Assembly (NCBI GenBank): GCA_006538405.1
Contig: BJKQ01000006.1
Coordinates: 434,001 to 498,000 of the forward strand
Direction of reading: 5' to 3'
DNA from: Hansfordia pulvinata
Taxonomy: Eukaryota > Ascomycota > Sordariomycetes > Xylariales
DNA length: 64,000 nt
Positions 47,532 to 58,854 of this stretch are shown in pieces. The notes beneath the pieces were generated by a model. It was not told where the DNA came from. It made no database searches and was given only the letters and a program-made list of their open reading frames with translations. The number at the start of each line of letters is the position of its first letter. Position 1 is the stretch's first letter. Both the position numbers and the translations under genes were made by a program.

Positions 47532-50000
47532 ATCGGGGCATTGTCTACCTAATTTTGGGACGGGAATCGCGCATCCTCGTCCGTCGGTCCCGGTCTCGCT
47601 TTGACCGACCTCATTCATCGCTGTTCTTGTCTGTGTATGAGCGGGCTGTGTCGCCTCTGAAGTAGGGCTGTCATTGAGGTATGTTATCCAGAAGTCTTCG
47701 ACGACTGTATACCAAACTTGGGGAGACAATAATCAGCACGGTGGTCTGGTGTAAGCTGTCTGTAGGTTGCTCGGGGTTGTCCGTGCTGGCCGACGAGGTC
47801 GAGCAGACGATGATGCTCGGCGTGACAAATGAGAGTCCGGCCAGGGAAATCTAACGCGAGTATCCTCTGCTTTTGTTACATAAAGTCCCCTCCGTATCTG
47901 TCTCGGTACGATGTATTCGAACGTACCCTGCCCAACTTGCCGACTAGGTAGATACTACATGTGAGTACACTTTTGAATAAGGTACATACCTCCATCACCT
48001 GTGTTCGGGCCGGGGCGGGGCGCAGCAGCCGGCGATGTGGGGCCGGCCGGGTGCGTGTCCGGCGTCTCCGGCGTCCGAGGCCACCGCCCACCCACAAACA
48101 GCAGCTCAACCACCAGACGCAGATGCAGATGACAGGCACCGCCCTGCAAGCCGCTCTCAGCCCGGGACTGAGAATATGCATCTCTTGCACGCCCGTCCCT
48201 TGCAGTCATCCAACCGGCGGTGATGCTCTGGCCGAGCCTCCTCGGCAGTTCGGGGCCATGATGCAGATCACCGGTCCTCGTCAGCCCGCCCCTCTTCTCG
48301 GCCCTTGCCAACTCATGCTGCCGGCCCCTCTCTTTCCACTGAGGTGATCTTTTGGGTAACATGCCGCGACCGCAAGGCGGACTGGCGGAGACTTGTCCCC
48401 TGAGAAGCCCGACATCGCCAGAGCCCAGCGTTACTCTCTTGTGGGACTCATCAGACATCACAGCCTCAGCAACGTCATGAGATGGACTCACAGAAGGGAC
48501 TCGAGAGGCTCTGTAGGGCCCGAGTAGTACCCAAACGCGCAAAGACTCGTTCTATAAAGACGAGAGAGTCGTCGCTAGACTTGAGCACAGAAAAATCCCA
48601 TCGCCATCATCACCATCGCCAAAGGCCAGTGCAGCGTCGGCAAGACCAACCGCGAGCACGGCCGCATCGCCAGGGACGCCGACTGCGGCTTCGCCTGCTA
48701 AACGCCGCAGATGGCACAGCGGGGGAGGTTCGTTGCGGCCGGCGGGTATCGGGCAACGCCGCTCGTGTTAGCTTGGATGGGGATCATTTGATGTTTCTTT
48801 GAGAGTACATGCCGGCATTTATCCGTGTATACAAGTTACCGAGAGAAGGGGGTCGCTCACGTGCAGTTATCTATGAGGGCAAGTCATTCGTTCCATAATT
48901 CCCTTTCTGTCCTCAAGAGGCAGTTGTCTTTTCTAGCTCCTGTAAATATCACCACAAACATTTGAATCTGCCGCATCACCTTGCAGCGAGATGTATTTAG
49001 AAGCTGCAACCTTCAAGCATAACTCATTCTCGACGGTTCCACTTTGGGAACCTGACATTCTCTGTGGCTGTTAGTCTCGTGAAGCAAGGGCAATGGGCAG
49101 ACACCAACAACCAAGAAGAGAGATTCTAGTAACGTTATGTGGTGCACAGCTACGCGTAGTAGCAGACTCCAAATCCCTGCCAGAGCTGCACCCTCCGTCA
49201 TATATCGCGAGGTACCGTACCGAATGGCCGCAGCGCTTCGCACACGGAGGAAAGACGCGGACGGTGGTGCCCGGGCGCGCCAGGCAAATCAGAGGAGACC
49301 TGGAAACCCACCACAAACAGGTGCTTCAGCGTGTACCTCGCGCCTTTACCTCTCGTACTGGCCACACGGTCGCGCCCGTGCACCTCCCGTTTTGTATCGA
49401 AGATACGAGAGCGAGAGTTGGTCATAGTGGGCGAGTACTCCGTCTAGCGTCGACTGCCGGTAGCGTACTCTAGGTACATCCATCTCGGGGCGCCCACGCC
49501 TATGCTCACGCGTACCCCTGATGGCCCCGTCATCCGTGTGCGAGATGGAGGTACCCCCGTCGGTCTCACAGCTCGGCCAGCAAGCAAGCAAGCAGCCAAT
49601 GGATCGCGACGACGTCTGTCCTCGAACCTCGTCCAACTCTCCCACCACCCCAACGACGACGACCTCCCATCAACACCCACCCCTCCGGTCCACCCTCTGC
49701 ACGCGACGCGGCTGCTCCCCGCGCTCTGCCGTGACTGACTGACTCCGCACTCTCATTCATCTTCTTCGTCTCTGTCTACAATCGGCTCCGAGCTGGCAAT
49801 CTCTCGTCGACCAGCAAATCCTCCGCCCCCCTTCATCATACCACCACCACCATCGAGCATCGCCCACCTCACCGCCACCCACCGCCAGGCATCATCTACA
49901 TCATCCCGAACGCCTACCCGGCTTCCGTCACCATCCCCCGCGTTTCACGTCCTCCCTCCCGCACGACCGCCTCCCGAGCCATCATCATCGTCACGTCAAC

Positions 50001-50692
50001 ATGGCCGGCCTCTACTACAGCACCGGCGGCATCTCCAGCGCCCTGGTCGTCATCGGCGCCTACATGCTCTTCACCGGCAGCGGCGAGAAGTTCAATGTCG
50101 GCGCCTTCATCGAGTCCGTATCCCCCTACGCCTGGGCCGACCTCGGCATTGCCCTGTGCATCGGCCTGTCCGTCGTCGGCGCCGCCTGGGGCATCCTCAT
50201 CACCGGCTCCTCCATCCTCGGCGCCGGCGTCAAGGCGCCCCGCATCCGCACCAAGAACCTCATCAGCATCATCTTCTGCGAGGTCGTCGCCATCTACGGC
50301 GTCATCATCGCCATCATCCTCTCCTCCAAGATCACCTACATCAACGACGCCGACCTCGACACCAAGAGCAACTACTACACCGGCTTCGCCCTCTTCTGGT
50401 CCGGCATCACGGTCGGCGGCTGCAACCTCGTCTGTGGTCTCTCGGTCGGCATCAACGGCAGTAGCGCTGCCCTCGCCGATGCCGCCGACGCTTCCCTGTT
50501 AGTCGCTCTGCTCTCACCGCTGCGCGCCCTCTTTTGTCCCCTCTCGGCCGTCATGCGATACTGACCTCACCCCTTTGCTACAGTTTCGTCCGAATCCTCG
50601 TCATCGAAATCTTCAGCTCCGTCCTCGGTCTCTTCGGGCTCATCATCGGTCTTCTCGTCTCCGGCAAGGCCCTCGAGTTCGGTGCTGCCTAA
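50001..50692 (+). CDS. VMA16: V-ATPase proteolipid subunit c'' (Vma16)
   Basis: Vma16 is the 23-kDa proteolipid of the V0 rotor ring, which moves protons into vacuoles and other acidic compartments. Exon 1 (50001-50497) and exon 2 (50584-50692, ending [10 protein letters not shown]) join across an 86-bp intron to give 201 residues. The protein is nearly all membrane helices. The essential carboxylate is E94 in [19 protein letters not shown], matching the proton-carrying Glu of c''. Other family segments are [28 protein letters not shown] ([12 protein letters not shown]) and [20 protein letters not shown]. The start follows a long C-rich leader with an AACATGG context. The frame is intact. Confidence 0.96.
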
Positions 50693-51732
50693 GCTTCCTC
50701 CGGGGCCTCCCATTCCAATGGAGGAGGCGTCAACGGACGTGGCTGTAGACTACGGGCCGAACCCCAAGGGCGCCACCCAAGCTCCATTTGTAGCAATATT
50801 AGAACTGTTGGCGTAAAATTCGGAATCCAATATCATCATCGTCATAACCACCACCACCACCGCCGCCGCCGCCGCCGCTACTGCTTTCAGATCATGCATT
50901 CGACAGTCCCCCCCCTCGACCGTCTCCCGATCGCGTGGGACTGTATAATCGGCGTTGGTTTTCTTTTCGGTCACGGACAGGACAGGCAAGGGCGGCAGAG
51001 GCCACGGAAAGGCAGGACACGACGACAGGCAGGATAAGCGATGGTGAGAGGAGGTAAACGAGGAGCCGAATCGACGCAGCTGCCTGCCTGTCGACTGTGA
51101 GGCGTTCCGCCCTTGTGGCAGTGCAGAGAGGGCCTGGGTGCGCCGCACGCGCTGTAAGACGTAACGTATGTGTGTGTGTATAAGGATCGAGAGCAGCTAG
51201 CTATGCCAGGAGCAGGAGAAAGAGAAAATGTAATGAATGCCACAAATTTTACCAATAATCCCTGACGTGGCATCGGCTAGACAGACGATGGAGATGGTCG
51301 ACTGCCTCGCGGCAGGCATATATCGAGCCGGCACTGGATTGTCTCCACGGTACGACGGTCACGTTCGTGGGGTTAAGCGAAGGTATATGTAGTCACTTGG
51401 TCTGCCGCGTCCACGCAGCGCCTGCAACGCCTGCAACGCCTGCAACGCCTGCAACGCCTGCAACGCCTGCAACGCCTGCAACGCCCTGGGACAAAACGAC
51501 ACCCTCTACTCTTCGCCGACAGCGGACAGCGCGCGCAACAAGGCTTGGCAGAGTGGCGCACGAAATATCTCAGATACCACATCCGGTCTCGTCTCTTATG
51601 TGTATGTACCTGAGCAGATTCGTCATTCTCCGCAACATCCGAGGAACTCGCTCACTCGCTCACTATGAGGTATGCAGGCACTTCGTTAAATAGGTACTCT
51701 ATAAGTCGCTCTCCTAGAGACGGTGCTCCCCC
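50693..51732. other. Intergenic region between convergent VMA16 and VPS15
   Basis: The interval contains 3' flanks and a 9-bp minisatellite (51419-51481). Frames encoding Ala-Thr-Pro or Arg-Arg-Cys repeats come only from that minisatellite. No gene is supported. Confidence 0.6.
51419..51481. repeat. 9-bp minisatellite, CGCCTGCAA x7
   Basis: Seven perfect tandem copies of CGCCTGCAA (63 bp) lie between VMA16 and VPS15, with an eighth unit decaying after CGCC. It is intergenic. Confidence 0.95.
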
Positions 51733-54700
51733 TCATGAGAAGACGAAAATGACCCCGCTCCGGTCCACGCTGACGGTCATGGGGTACGGGCCTCGAGCAC
51801 GGCCATGTCGTTGACCGAGTCGAGATGCGAGCGCAGCAGCGCGGCCTGCTCGGCCAAGATGACCGTGTGCCGCGGCGGCTTCTCCCTGGCTGGCGACGAC
51901 GGCGACGCGGACGAGGGCTGTCTGCTCGTCGCCGCGGCCCCTCTGCTGCCTCGGCTCGGCGTCGTGGCACCCGCGGCGGAGGCGGGGGCGGAGGGACTCT
52001 CCACGTTCAGGACCAGCCCGGGCTGGTTGTTCGAGACGGCGGCGAAGGAGGGCGGCGGCTGGGCTGTGACTGCGGCCGATGCAACGTCCTTGGCGGTCGA
52101 CGGGGCGGGGGCCCCGGCACCGCTGTACACGCACGAGTTCTCGATGCGATGCAGATCCCAGAACCGGAGCTTGCGATCCGCGCCGCCCGTGAGCAGGTAG
52201 CCATAGCGGACGTCCGAGGAGCCTCCACTGCCACCGTCATCCCCGCCCGATGAAGACGCGATGCCCGAGCCGACCACCATGGCCCTCACGCCGCGGTCAT
52301 TGTCTGCGCCCATGGCCATCGCGGCAGTGCTGGCGTTAGACGAATTAGCCTCCTCGCCTCCGCTCTTGGTTTCTCCGACACTGGTCGCGAACCGCCCTAG
52401 CATGCTCTCGGGTCTGTCCTCGTCCACGTCCCAGGCCTTGTACTCGCGCGGGGGCGCTGGGGCGAGCGATGCACCGTCACCTCTGCCGCCGCCCCTTCCG
52501 CTCCTGGCCGGAGCCGATGCGGACGAAGCGCGGTAGATTTCGCGGCAGGTCGTCTTCTCGAGATCCCACACAGTCACCTCTCCCAGACCGGTACCTCCCG
52601 CAACGCACACCCACTTTCCACGCCCACGAGTCGGGTGGATGGCCAAGCGATAGATGGGATTGTTGACGCTGTCGCTTACGGCGCCACCCCTCGGTAGCCC
52701 CCAGGCCTTCAAGCGCACGCCGAACCTCAGGTCCCAAAGGTCGAGAACGCCGTGGGCCGTGGCAAGCAGAAGCCAATTCCTGTTGGCACCGCCGCTGCCC
52801 GCCATGTTACCGCCCACGCCACCTGCGCCGGCACCATCAGGGCCGACACCTGTCCCGCTCGTGTCCGCGGCGCCCGCGCTTCGTAGCCCTCCACCGCTAC
52901 TGCGGCGGCCGGCATCGAGAACGAAACACGTGGGCGGCCCGTGGTGAACCGGGTTCTCGAGAGACCACAGAAGCGTCATGGAGCGCAGGTCGATACCGAG
53001 CACGCGCGAAGCGCTGGTCGCAAGCACCAGTACGGACGCCAGGTCGTGGCCCTGGCGGAAGTGTTCGCACCATACAGCATGCTCGCCTCCGGGAAGTTGG
53101 TATTCTCGGAGGAGACGTAGCCGGATGTATTTCGTGGAAGTAGTGGTTGCGCCTCCACCGCCAGTGCCTGCTGCTGCCGCTGCCGCTGCTGCCGCTCCGC
53201 CAGCTGCTGCGGAGGCTGCCGAAGATTGCGTCGCTGCCGTGTCGACCTTGACAATGTGTACTCGGCCATCAGTGGCGCAGCTGACAAAGGTGTGCGTATT
53301 CTCAATGAAACAGAGAGCGACAACCCGTGCGCCAGGCGCATGCCGGTGTGTCTGCCGAGCTCGGTGTGTCACATTTCGCTCGAGCCGCGATGTGTCCCAC
53401 ACCTTGACACAGCCGTCGTCACCGCCTGTAATAAAAAACCTGTGATCCGGTGAGGGCACGACCCGGTTGATGGCTCCAGCATGCTCTGCAAATGTCGCCA
53501 CCAGGCGACCGCTGGGCTTCCACCCGCCGCTACTGCCGTGGCGAGTCCCATCTCCGTATCCAGCCATTGGTGGCGCGCCGGAAGGTGCTGTATTCCTAGA
53601 CACCCGCCTTCTAGACACGGGCGTCACCAAAGGCCCAAATTCGACGATGTCGTGTGGGTAGTTATCAATGTACATGTTGTCGAGCATCTTCAAGATACTC
53701 GGGTCGTTGCCTTCGTACGTATGCGCTGCACGCAGACGCACGCCCTGTTTGGCGATGTCTCCTTCGACCGGTACGTTCTCCGGTACGGATATCTTGGGAG
53801 TAGGTGTGGGTGAGAAGGGACCTTCCACCTTGCCGTGTGCGTTGGTCCCGGACATTCCGGTTTCGGGAATGGACCTCCCGCTGTCTTTCCGATTCATCAG
53901 GTTCAAGGCACTGGACTGGTGCCGGACTGTCCGTCGAGACGAGTACGGCGCGTCAGAAACAGATGTGTCGTCGTCGTGTCCCGGACCTCGAGTGGCAGAT
54001 GAAGTTCTCCTCGAGTCGTCGAAGGCGCCTTGCCCATTCACAGGCGAGGCCAGCTGGGTTGGCGCACGTGAATGCGTGCTGTCTTCTCGTGTTCTTGGGG
54101 AGATCGCACCGCTGCGGCTAGGCAAGCGTGTGCGGTGGCTGTTGATAGCGGCACGGCGCCTCCTTGCAGCCGGTTCGTCGATGGTCATTGATGCGTCAAG
54201 GAGCGCGTCAGCGATAGTGTACTGGCCCCTATCAGTGTCCTGATCCTGCGTCAGAGACCAAAGTGGCTCTTCGATGGTGGCATTCTCGTCAAACATGATG
54301 GTTTGCAGGTTGACGTCGAGATTTCTCAAAGGAATGATATCGTTGAGTGGCGTCGCCGCAGCCTCCTGTGCGGAAGCGTCACGGTTCCTCATCTGGCTCA
54401 AACGCCACACAAACTCCCTAAGCGCGAGAAGCTTGAACTCGTCCTCTGTCGCCATGCCCATGTTGCGAAGCCGAGTCAGCCACTGCTCGTCCTCTTCATT
54501 ACGTGGCACCTTGGACAAGGTTTGAGGTTGCATCTCTCGGGACGAGCGTATGGCCAAAGCGGTGGATGCAATTGTGAAAGTCGATTGTCTCTGCTGCCGG
54601 ACCGCCTTCCAGAAGTGACCCTTTTCCGTTTTCTGAGCCCAAGATAGCGCCATATCGAAGACCGGGCGCGGCATGGGCTTCTTCAGCGCATCAAGCAAAG

Positions 54701-57047
54701 CCAGCTCATCAAACTCGGGAATGACCGAAGCTATCAGATACGGCCTCACCAGGGGCAAGACGATACATCTGATATCTGCCAGAGACAAAAGCTTTGTGGC
54801 GCTTGACAGGTACTCTGCAGCTGACTCGCGAATCCAGATGTTGGGATGCATTGTGAAGCGTCCGACAACATCAATCAGCTCCCACGTCTTGGACTTGGAC
54901 AGAAGACCGAGCTTGGCAAGCTCAGCCAATGAATGAAGCGCTGCAGACACCACATGTTCCTCGGGGTCAGTTACAGCCTGGACCATCAGAGGCAGACTGA
55001 ATTCTTCGAGGCTGGTGCTCCCCAGCAAAGGGGCGATGCCGACGATGGTGTCGAAGAACGCACACTTGAGCATCCAGTCCTTGTCGTTCAGATAAGTGTT
55101 CAAATGTGTCAGGATGATGTCGTTGGACTCGGCGCTCCCAAAAAACATGCAGAGCTCAGGAACGGAGGTGAGAAATGCGCGCCGAACAGAGGCGTCGGGG
55201 TCTTCCACAAGGGCCTTTGCGTGCACTTCGAACAGCCCCACAAGCTCTCCTTGGGCGTTATCAAACAAGTTGTCAAAAGCAGCGGCAGAGTCGCTGCCTG
55301 CTTCCAGCTCGGGGTCGATGGAGCTGATGGTGCCCTCGGCGCGCATGATGGCTGTCAGCTCCAGGAACTTGGAGGCTGTAGTAGCTAAGCTACCCAAACA
55401 AGAGGCGTAGGTCGCGCGGACAAGATCGCTCGGTTCCCTGCGCTCTCTTCCCATGATCAAGTGTCTCGAGGCCCCAGACAGGAATACCTGCATTCTAGGC
55501 ATGATATACTCGGGAAACACGTGGGCATTGACTGGTGTGATGACCGTGACAAGGGCAAGCAGCTGCGTGACAGATCTCAAAGCGGCAATAGCGACTAGAT
55601 CCACGTCATCGTTCAGCAGTGCCATGAGGTAGGGAAGAACTCGGTCGAGTTTGGCCTCATCTGTCAGTCGTTCCGAAAAGGCCAAGAGGACGTCACAAGC
55701 CCGGATCTTGGACGCGGCACGCGCAGTACTGCGCAACGAGCTGGCCACCAAAGTGAGAAATATCAGGGATCCGTCGTCGGTGCCATGATGGGCGTCGGCA
55801 GACACATAGTGCTCGTTGTTGGGAATATTGAGGCGCAAGGGAAATAGGCCGAGACCTAAACGCGGTGCAAAAGGCACGATAGACGGCTGAATGGTGTTGT
55901 TCTTGACCTGACGCGCTTTGTCCTTGTCTTCGCCATAGCCGAGAAAGTAAGATATCTTGTCAAAGTCATAGTAGACGCGGTCTATCCGGTCGTCAGCTTC
56001 GCCAAGATTCTTTTCAGGGCCCGATATTGGTCGACGCCCGCCACTAGGATCGGTTATGAGCTCCATATACTGGTGGAGGAAGTTGTAGAAGTAGTCAGGG
56101 AAAACGCGACCCTTGTAGAAGTCGAGGTATTGCTCCGCAGTATAGCGCTTCTCAGGGTCATAGTGGATCATGCTGGTGAGCATCTCGCGCAAGGCAGGGT
56201 CGGGGATGCGCGACAGGTGGGAAATGACGGGGTCGTAATCGCGACGACGATACTTGAAGAGCTGGCTCAGGCTGAATATAGGGGCTTCGAGGAACATCTC
56301 GGCAATAACGCAGCCGGCGCTAAAGATATCCATCGACCAGGTCAAACGACCGCCAAATCCATCGTCTACCAGGCGAGACTCGGGGACGAAGCGCTCAGGG
56401 GCTACGTAACAGGTTCGGCGGCCGGACTGGTCGAAAAAGTAGGAAAATGCCGACGGATTGTTTTCGTTGAGCTGCTTGGGCTTGAAGGAGCCGGTGAAAT
56501 CAGTCAGGTAAAGCCAGTTCCACGAGGTGACCATGATGTTCTCTGTCTTGATGTCGCCATGATATATCTCGCGGGCATGGCAGTCGCGCAGCGCGCATAG
56601 CAGCTGGAAAGCGAGCCACTTCTTCTCCACGTCCTCGAGGAACGGTCGGGTGGAGAGGCGGTCGTAAAGGGAGCTGTGAATGAATTGGCGGACCAGAAAC
56701 GCGTTTGAGTCGCTTTGGAAGCACCGCTCGAAGGCAACGGCGTTAGGGACCTGTCGAAGCTTTTCCTTCTCGCCTAGAATAAGGTATTCAGCTTCTTGTT
56801 TTGGCCTTGCTGTATTCTTGGGGAGGGGCATACTGATGATCAAGTCGCCTATGGCGCGCAGATCGAGCTTGGATGTCGGCTTGACGGTGACCTTTGCAAG
56901 AATGATGCCGTCATGGTGGCGCGCGCGAATGCTCTTCATGAAGCGGCCACTGCCTAGAGATCTCTCGTGGACGACATCGGCGAGCTCGGGAATGTCGATG
57001 CTCGCCGAGCCGGCGTACGGCGTGGCCAACGAGTAGGCGTTGCCCAT
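51733..57047 (-). CDS. VPS15: Vps15, regulatory kinase subunit of the Vps34 PI3-kinase complex (3' frame break)
   Basis: Vps15 anchors and activates Vps34 on endosome and autophagosome membranes. The start at 57047 opens MGNAYS, an N-myristoylation motif; an ATG 17 codons upstream (57098) would hide it. The kinase-like domain shows HGDIKTEN (H163 onward) and LTDF with Thr in place of the usual Gly (D183), a degenerate site normal for this family. HEAT repeats follow (about 400-870), then a disordered Ser/Arg region and a C-terminal WD40 propeller (from about 1190; FFITGGDDGCVKVWDTS, YLLTGGADRKLRFWDL). The frame ends at 51777 after VLEARTP. One frame over, PYPMTVSVDRSGVIFVFS, the family-typical last WD40 strand, continues to 51733. 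One extra C at the CCC (51788-51790) gives 1771 residues. Yeast Vps15 is 1454; the excess lies in low-complexity insertions between blades. No introns. Confidence 0.95.
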
Positions 57048-58854
57048 GCTGGTCTGCCGGCGTGTCTCAGGGCGCAGTCGCGGCCCCAGGAGAAGCACAG
57101 ATGGAGCAGTGCCCCGTCAGAGGGGGTTTTCTATCTTGTGTTCGACTTCGGTCTCGTTTCCGGGCTCACGGAGGGAGGAGGACTGGCGCGGGGGAGCTCA
57201 GCATCTTCGGACAAGGAAGCTAGGCCCGGTGGGCGGCTGGCGGATCTAGGCTTCACTGTGTTGATGGGATTCGCGTGCGCGGGCGAAGGTTGTCGTCGGG
57301 GGTGTTCGGCGGCTGGTGGTGGTGGTGGCAGACGTGTTGCCTGTGTTCCTGGTCTGGCGAGGGTCGAGAGAATGCGCAGTGAGGTTGACTGGTGTGCCGT
57401 TACGTCAATGTGGGAGAGCGTGGCATCCAAAGGGATCCAATCGAGCTACGGCAGGTCGCAGCTGCCTCACAGCTCACATGGTGAGGTCCCATGCCCACCT
57501 GCACCTGCGCCTGCCTTGTCTCCGTCCTCCGCGCTGCAGCCCGGGTACCTCCCCACCCATGTGACACCGTGGGGTACCTCCCAGACTCACTACGAGTATG
57601 TACGGCCCACCGGGCTACGAGTACTCGTACAAGGTTGGCTTGAATGCCTCCATGTCCCGTGTCTCCGTACCTGGCAGACCCACCGCGCCCGCCATCCTAA
57701 GTTTCTCGCCAGCGCTTTCACGTGCTCCGTAGGTAATGTCGGGTGCTCTCGTAGCCAAAAGTCATTCGTCAACACCAGTTCTATAAACGACGTCTTGGAC
57801 ACTACCTAGAAGCGATTCCCCTGACCACGCTCAAGGAAGTGGCACGCTTGAAGAATGCTCCGTACCCATGTCGTACTGCGCAACAAGACGCATACGTGCA
57901 TGCGTGGCATACTGAGCAAACGTGTATCCATCACAGTCTGGTATAGGCCAGTGCCGCCTGGCGGCCCAGCCCGTCTTAGGGATCCGTCCTGCTCCCACGC
58001 TGGGAACAGCAAAATACCACGATACGCACGAAGTAGCCGCATGAGTTTGCAAGGTTCTTTTCTGCTCACTTATCTATCAAATGTCGCAACCGGTATTCAA
58101 GCAGGCGTTTGCCGGAATGCCCGTATGCTACCTACTTATGTATGCAACCGCAGCTTGGGGAAAGCTGTCGTAGATAGCAGATGCTTCGTCAAGACGAACA
58201 GGATTGCTGTGAAGCCGTGGCCCTAGTCAACTTGACAGGCCGCGGAGCGCTTCGCTCCCGGCTTTTCTCGCCTCCGTCTCTTCCCTGGTTGCGCCTGCGA
58301 CGCGGAGCCACAATGAGAAACAGGTCCACCTCCTCCAAGAATGAAAATAGGTATTATCACACCCACGTGTGCAACGGGTATATAACGTAGTTGTCAAAGA
58401 AGAAAAATCGTTGGTTGAAGTGTAGTCGAAGCTCGTGATCGGTCACTTGGAGCCGGAACGACACGGGGCGGTGTCAACCGCCTGCCCCAAGGCTGAGTTG
58501 GTCGGTCGGAATTGTATCATCAGTTGGCTCATGGCAAACCAAGGAAGAGTCGAAGTTCTCAGCATGAGGCTGAAGGAGATTGACGCATCAGACAGGCGGA
58601 AGAAGGGCTGTCCCAGCCAGGTGCGGGTCAAAAGTCGCAGACTTGCCGGAACAGAAACATGGCGCAAGGCGAGCATATAGAGCGCGCATATCGAGTTGGC
58701 GCAGCAGCAACACTTTTTAATGCCTTCAACCAAAACAGAAGGACGCCAGAGAACGCCATTAAACCAAGTCAAACCGAGACCCCCCAGATATCATCGCCAA
58801 TTGCTCGGAGGTCACCATCTGCTTCCATCTTTTCGACATCGTTGCTCAAGCTAG
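57048..58854. other. Region upstream of VPS15 and downstream of the SH3 gene
   Basis: This 1.8-kb interval includes the VPS15 promoter. A 14-bp perfect palindrome TACGAGTACTCGTA lies at 57616-57629, among several GGTACCTC and TACGAGTA elements (57540-57635). No gene is supported. Confidence 0.55.
57616..57629. promoter_or_regulatory. 14-bp perfect palindrome TACGAGTACTCGTA
   Basis: The palindrome lies 569 bp upstream of the VPS15 start. Its 12-bp core ACGAGTACTCGT recurs at 63559-63570. It could be a dimeric-factor binding site, but no factor is known to me for this sequence. Confidence 0.4.

Larger units (their letters stand above)
46270..50000. other. 3.7-kb gene-poor interval
   Basis: No open frame has recognisable domains. 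The stretch contains (TGAG)5 at 46501-46520, an ATTG tetranucleotide run near 47511-47531, and a GTAC-rich element at 47943-47998. A short Cys-containing frame at 48599-48700 has no visible start. The last 250 bp before VMA16 are C-rich with CACC/CCAT runs, resembling a long 5' leader. A 274-codon minus frame at 46905-47729 looks spurious. Confidence 0.5.

Noticed and set aside
46905..47729. 274-codon minus-strand frame
   Set aside because: No signal peptide, domain or codon-use pattern; Pro/Ser/Arg-rich composition typical of random GC-rich sequence.
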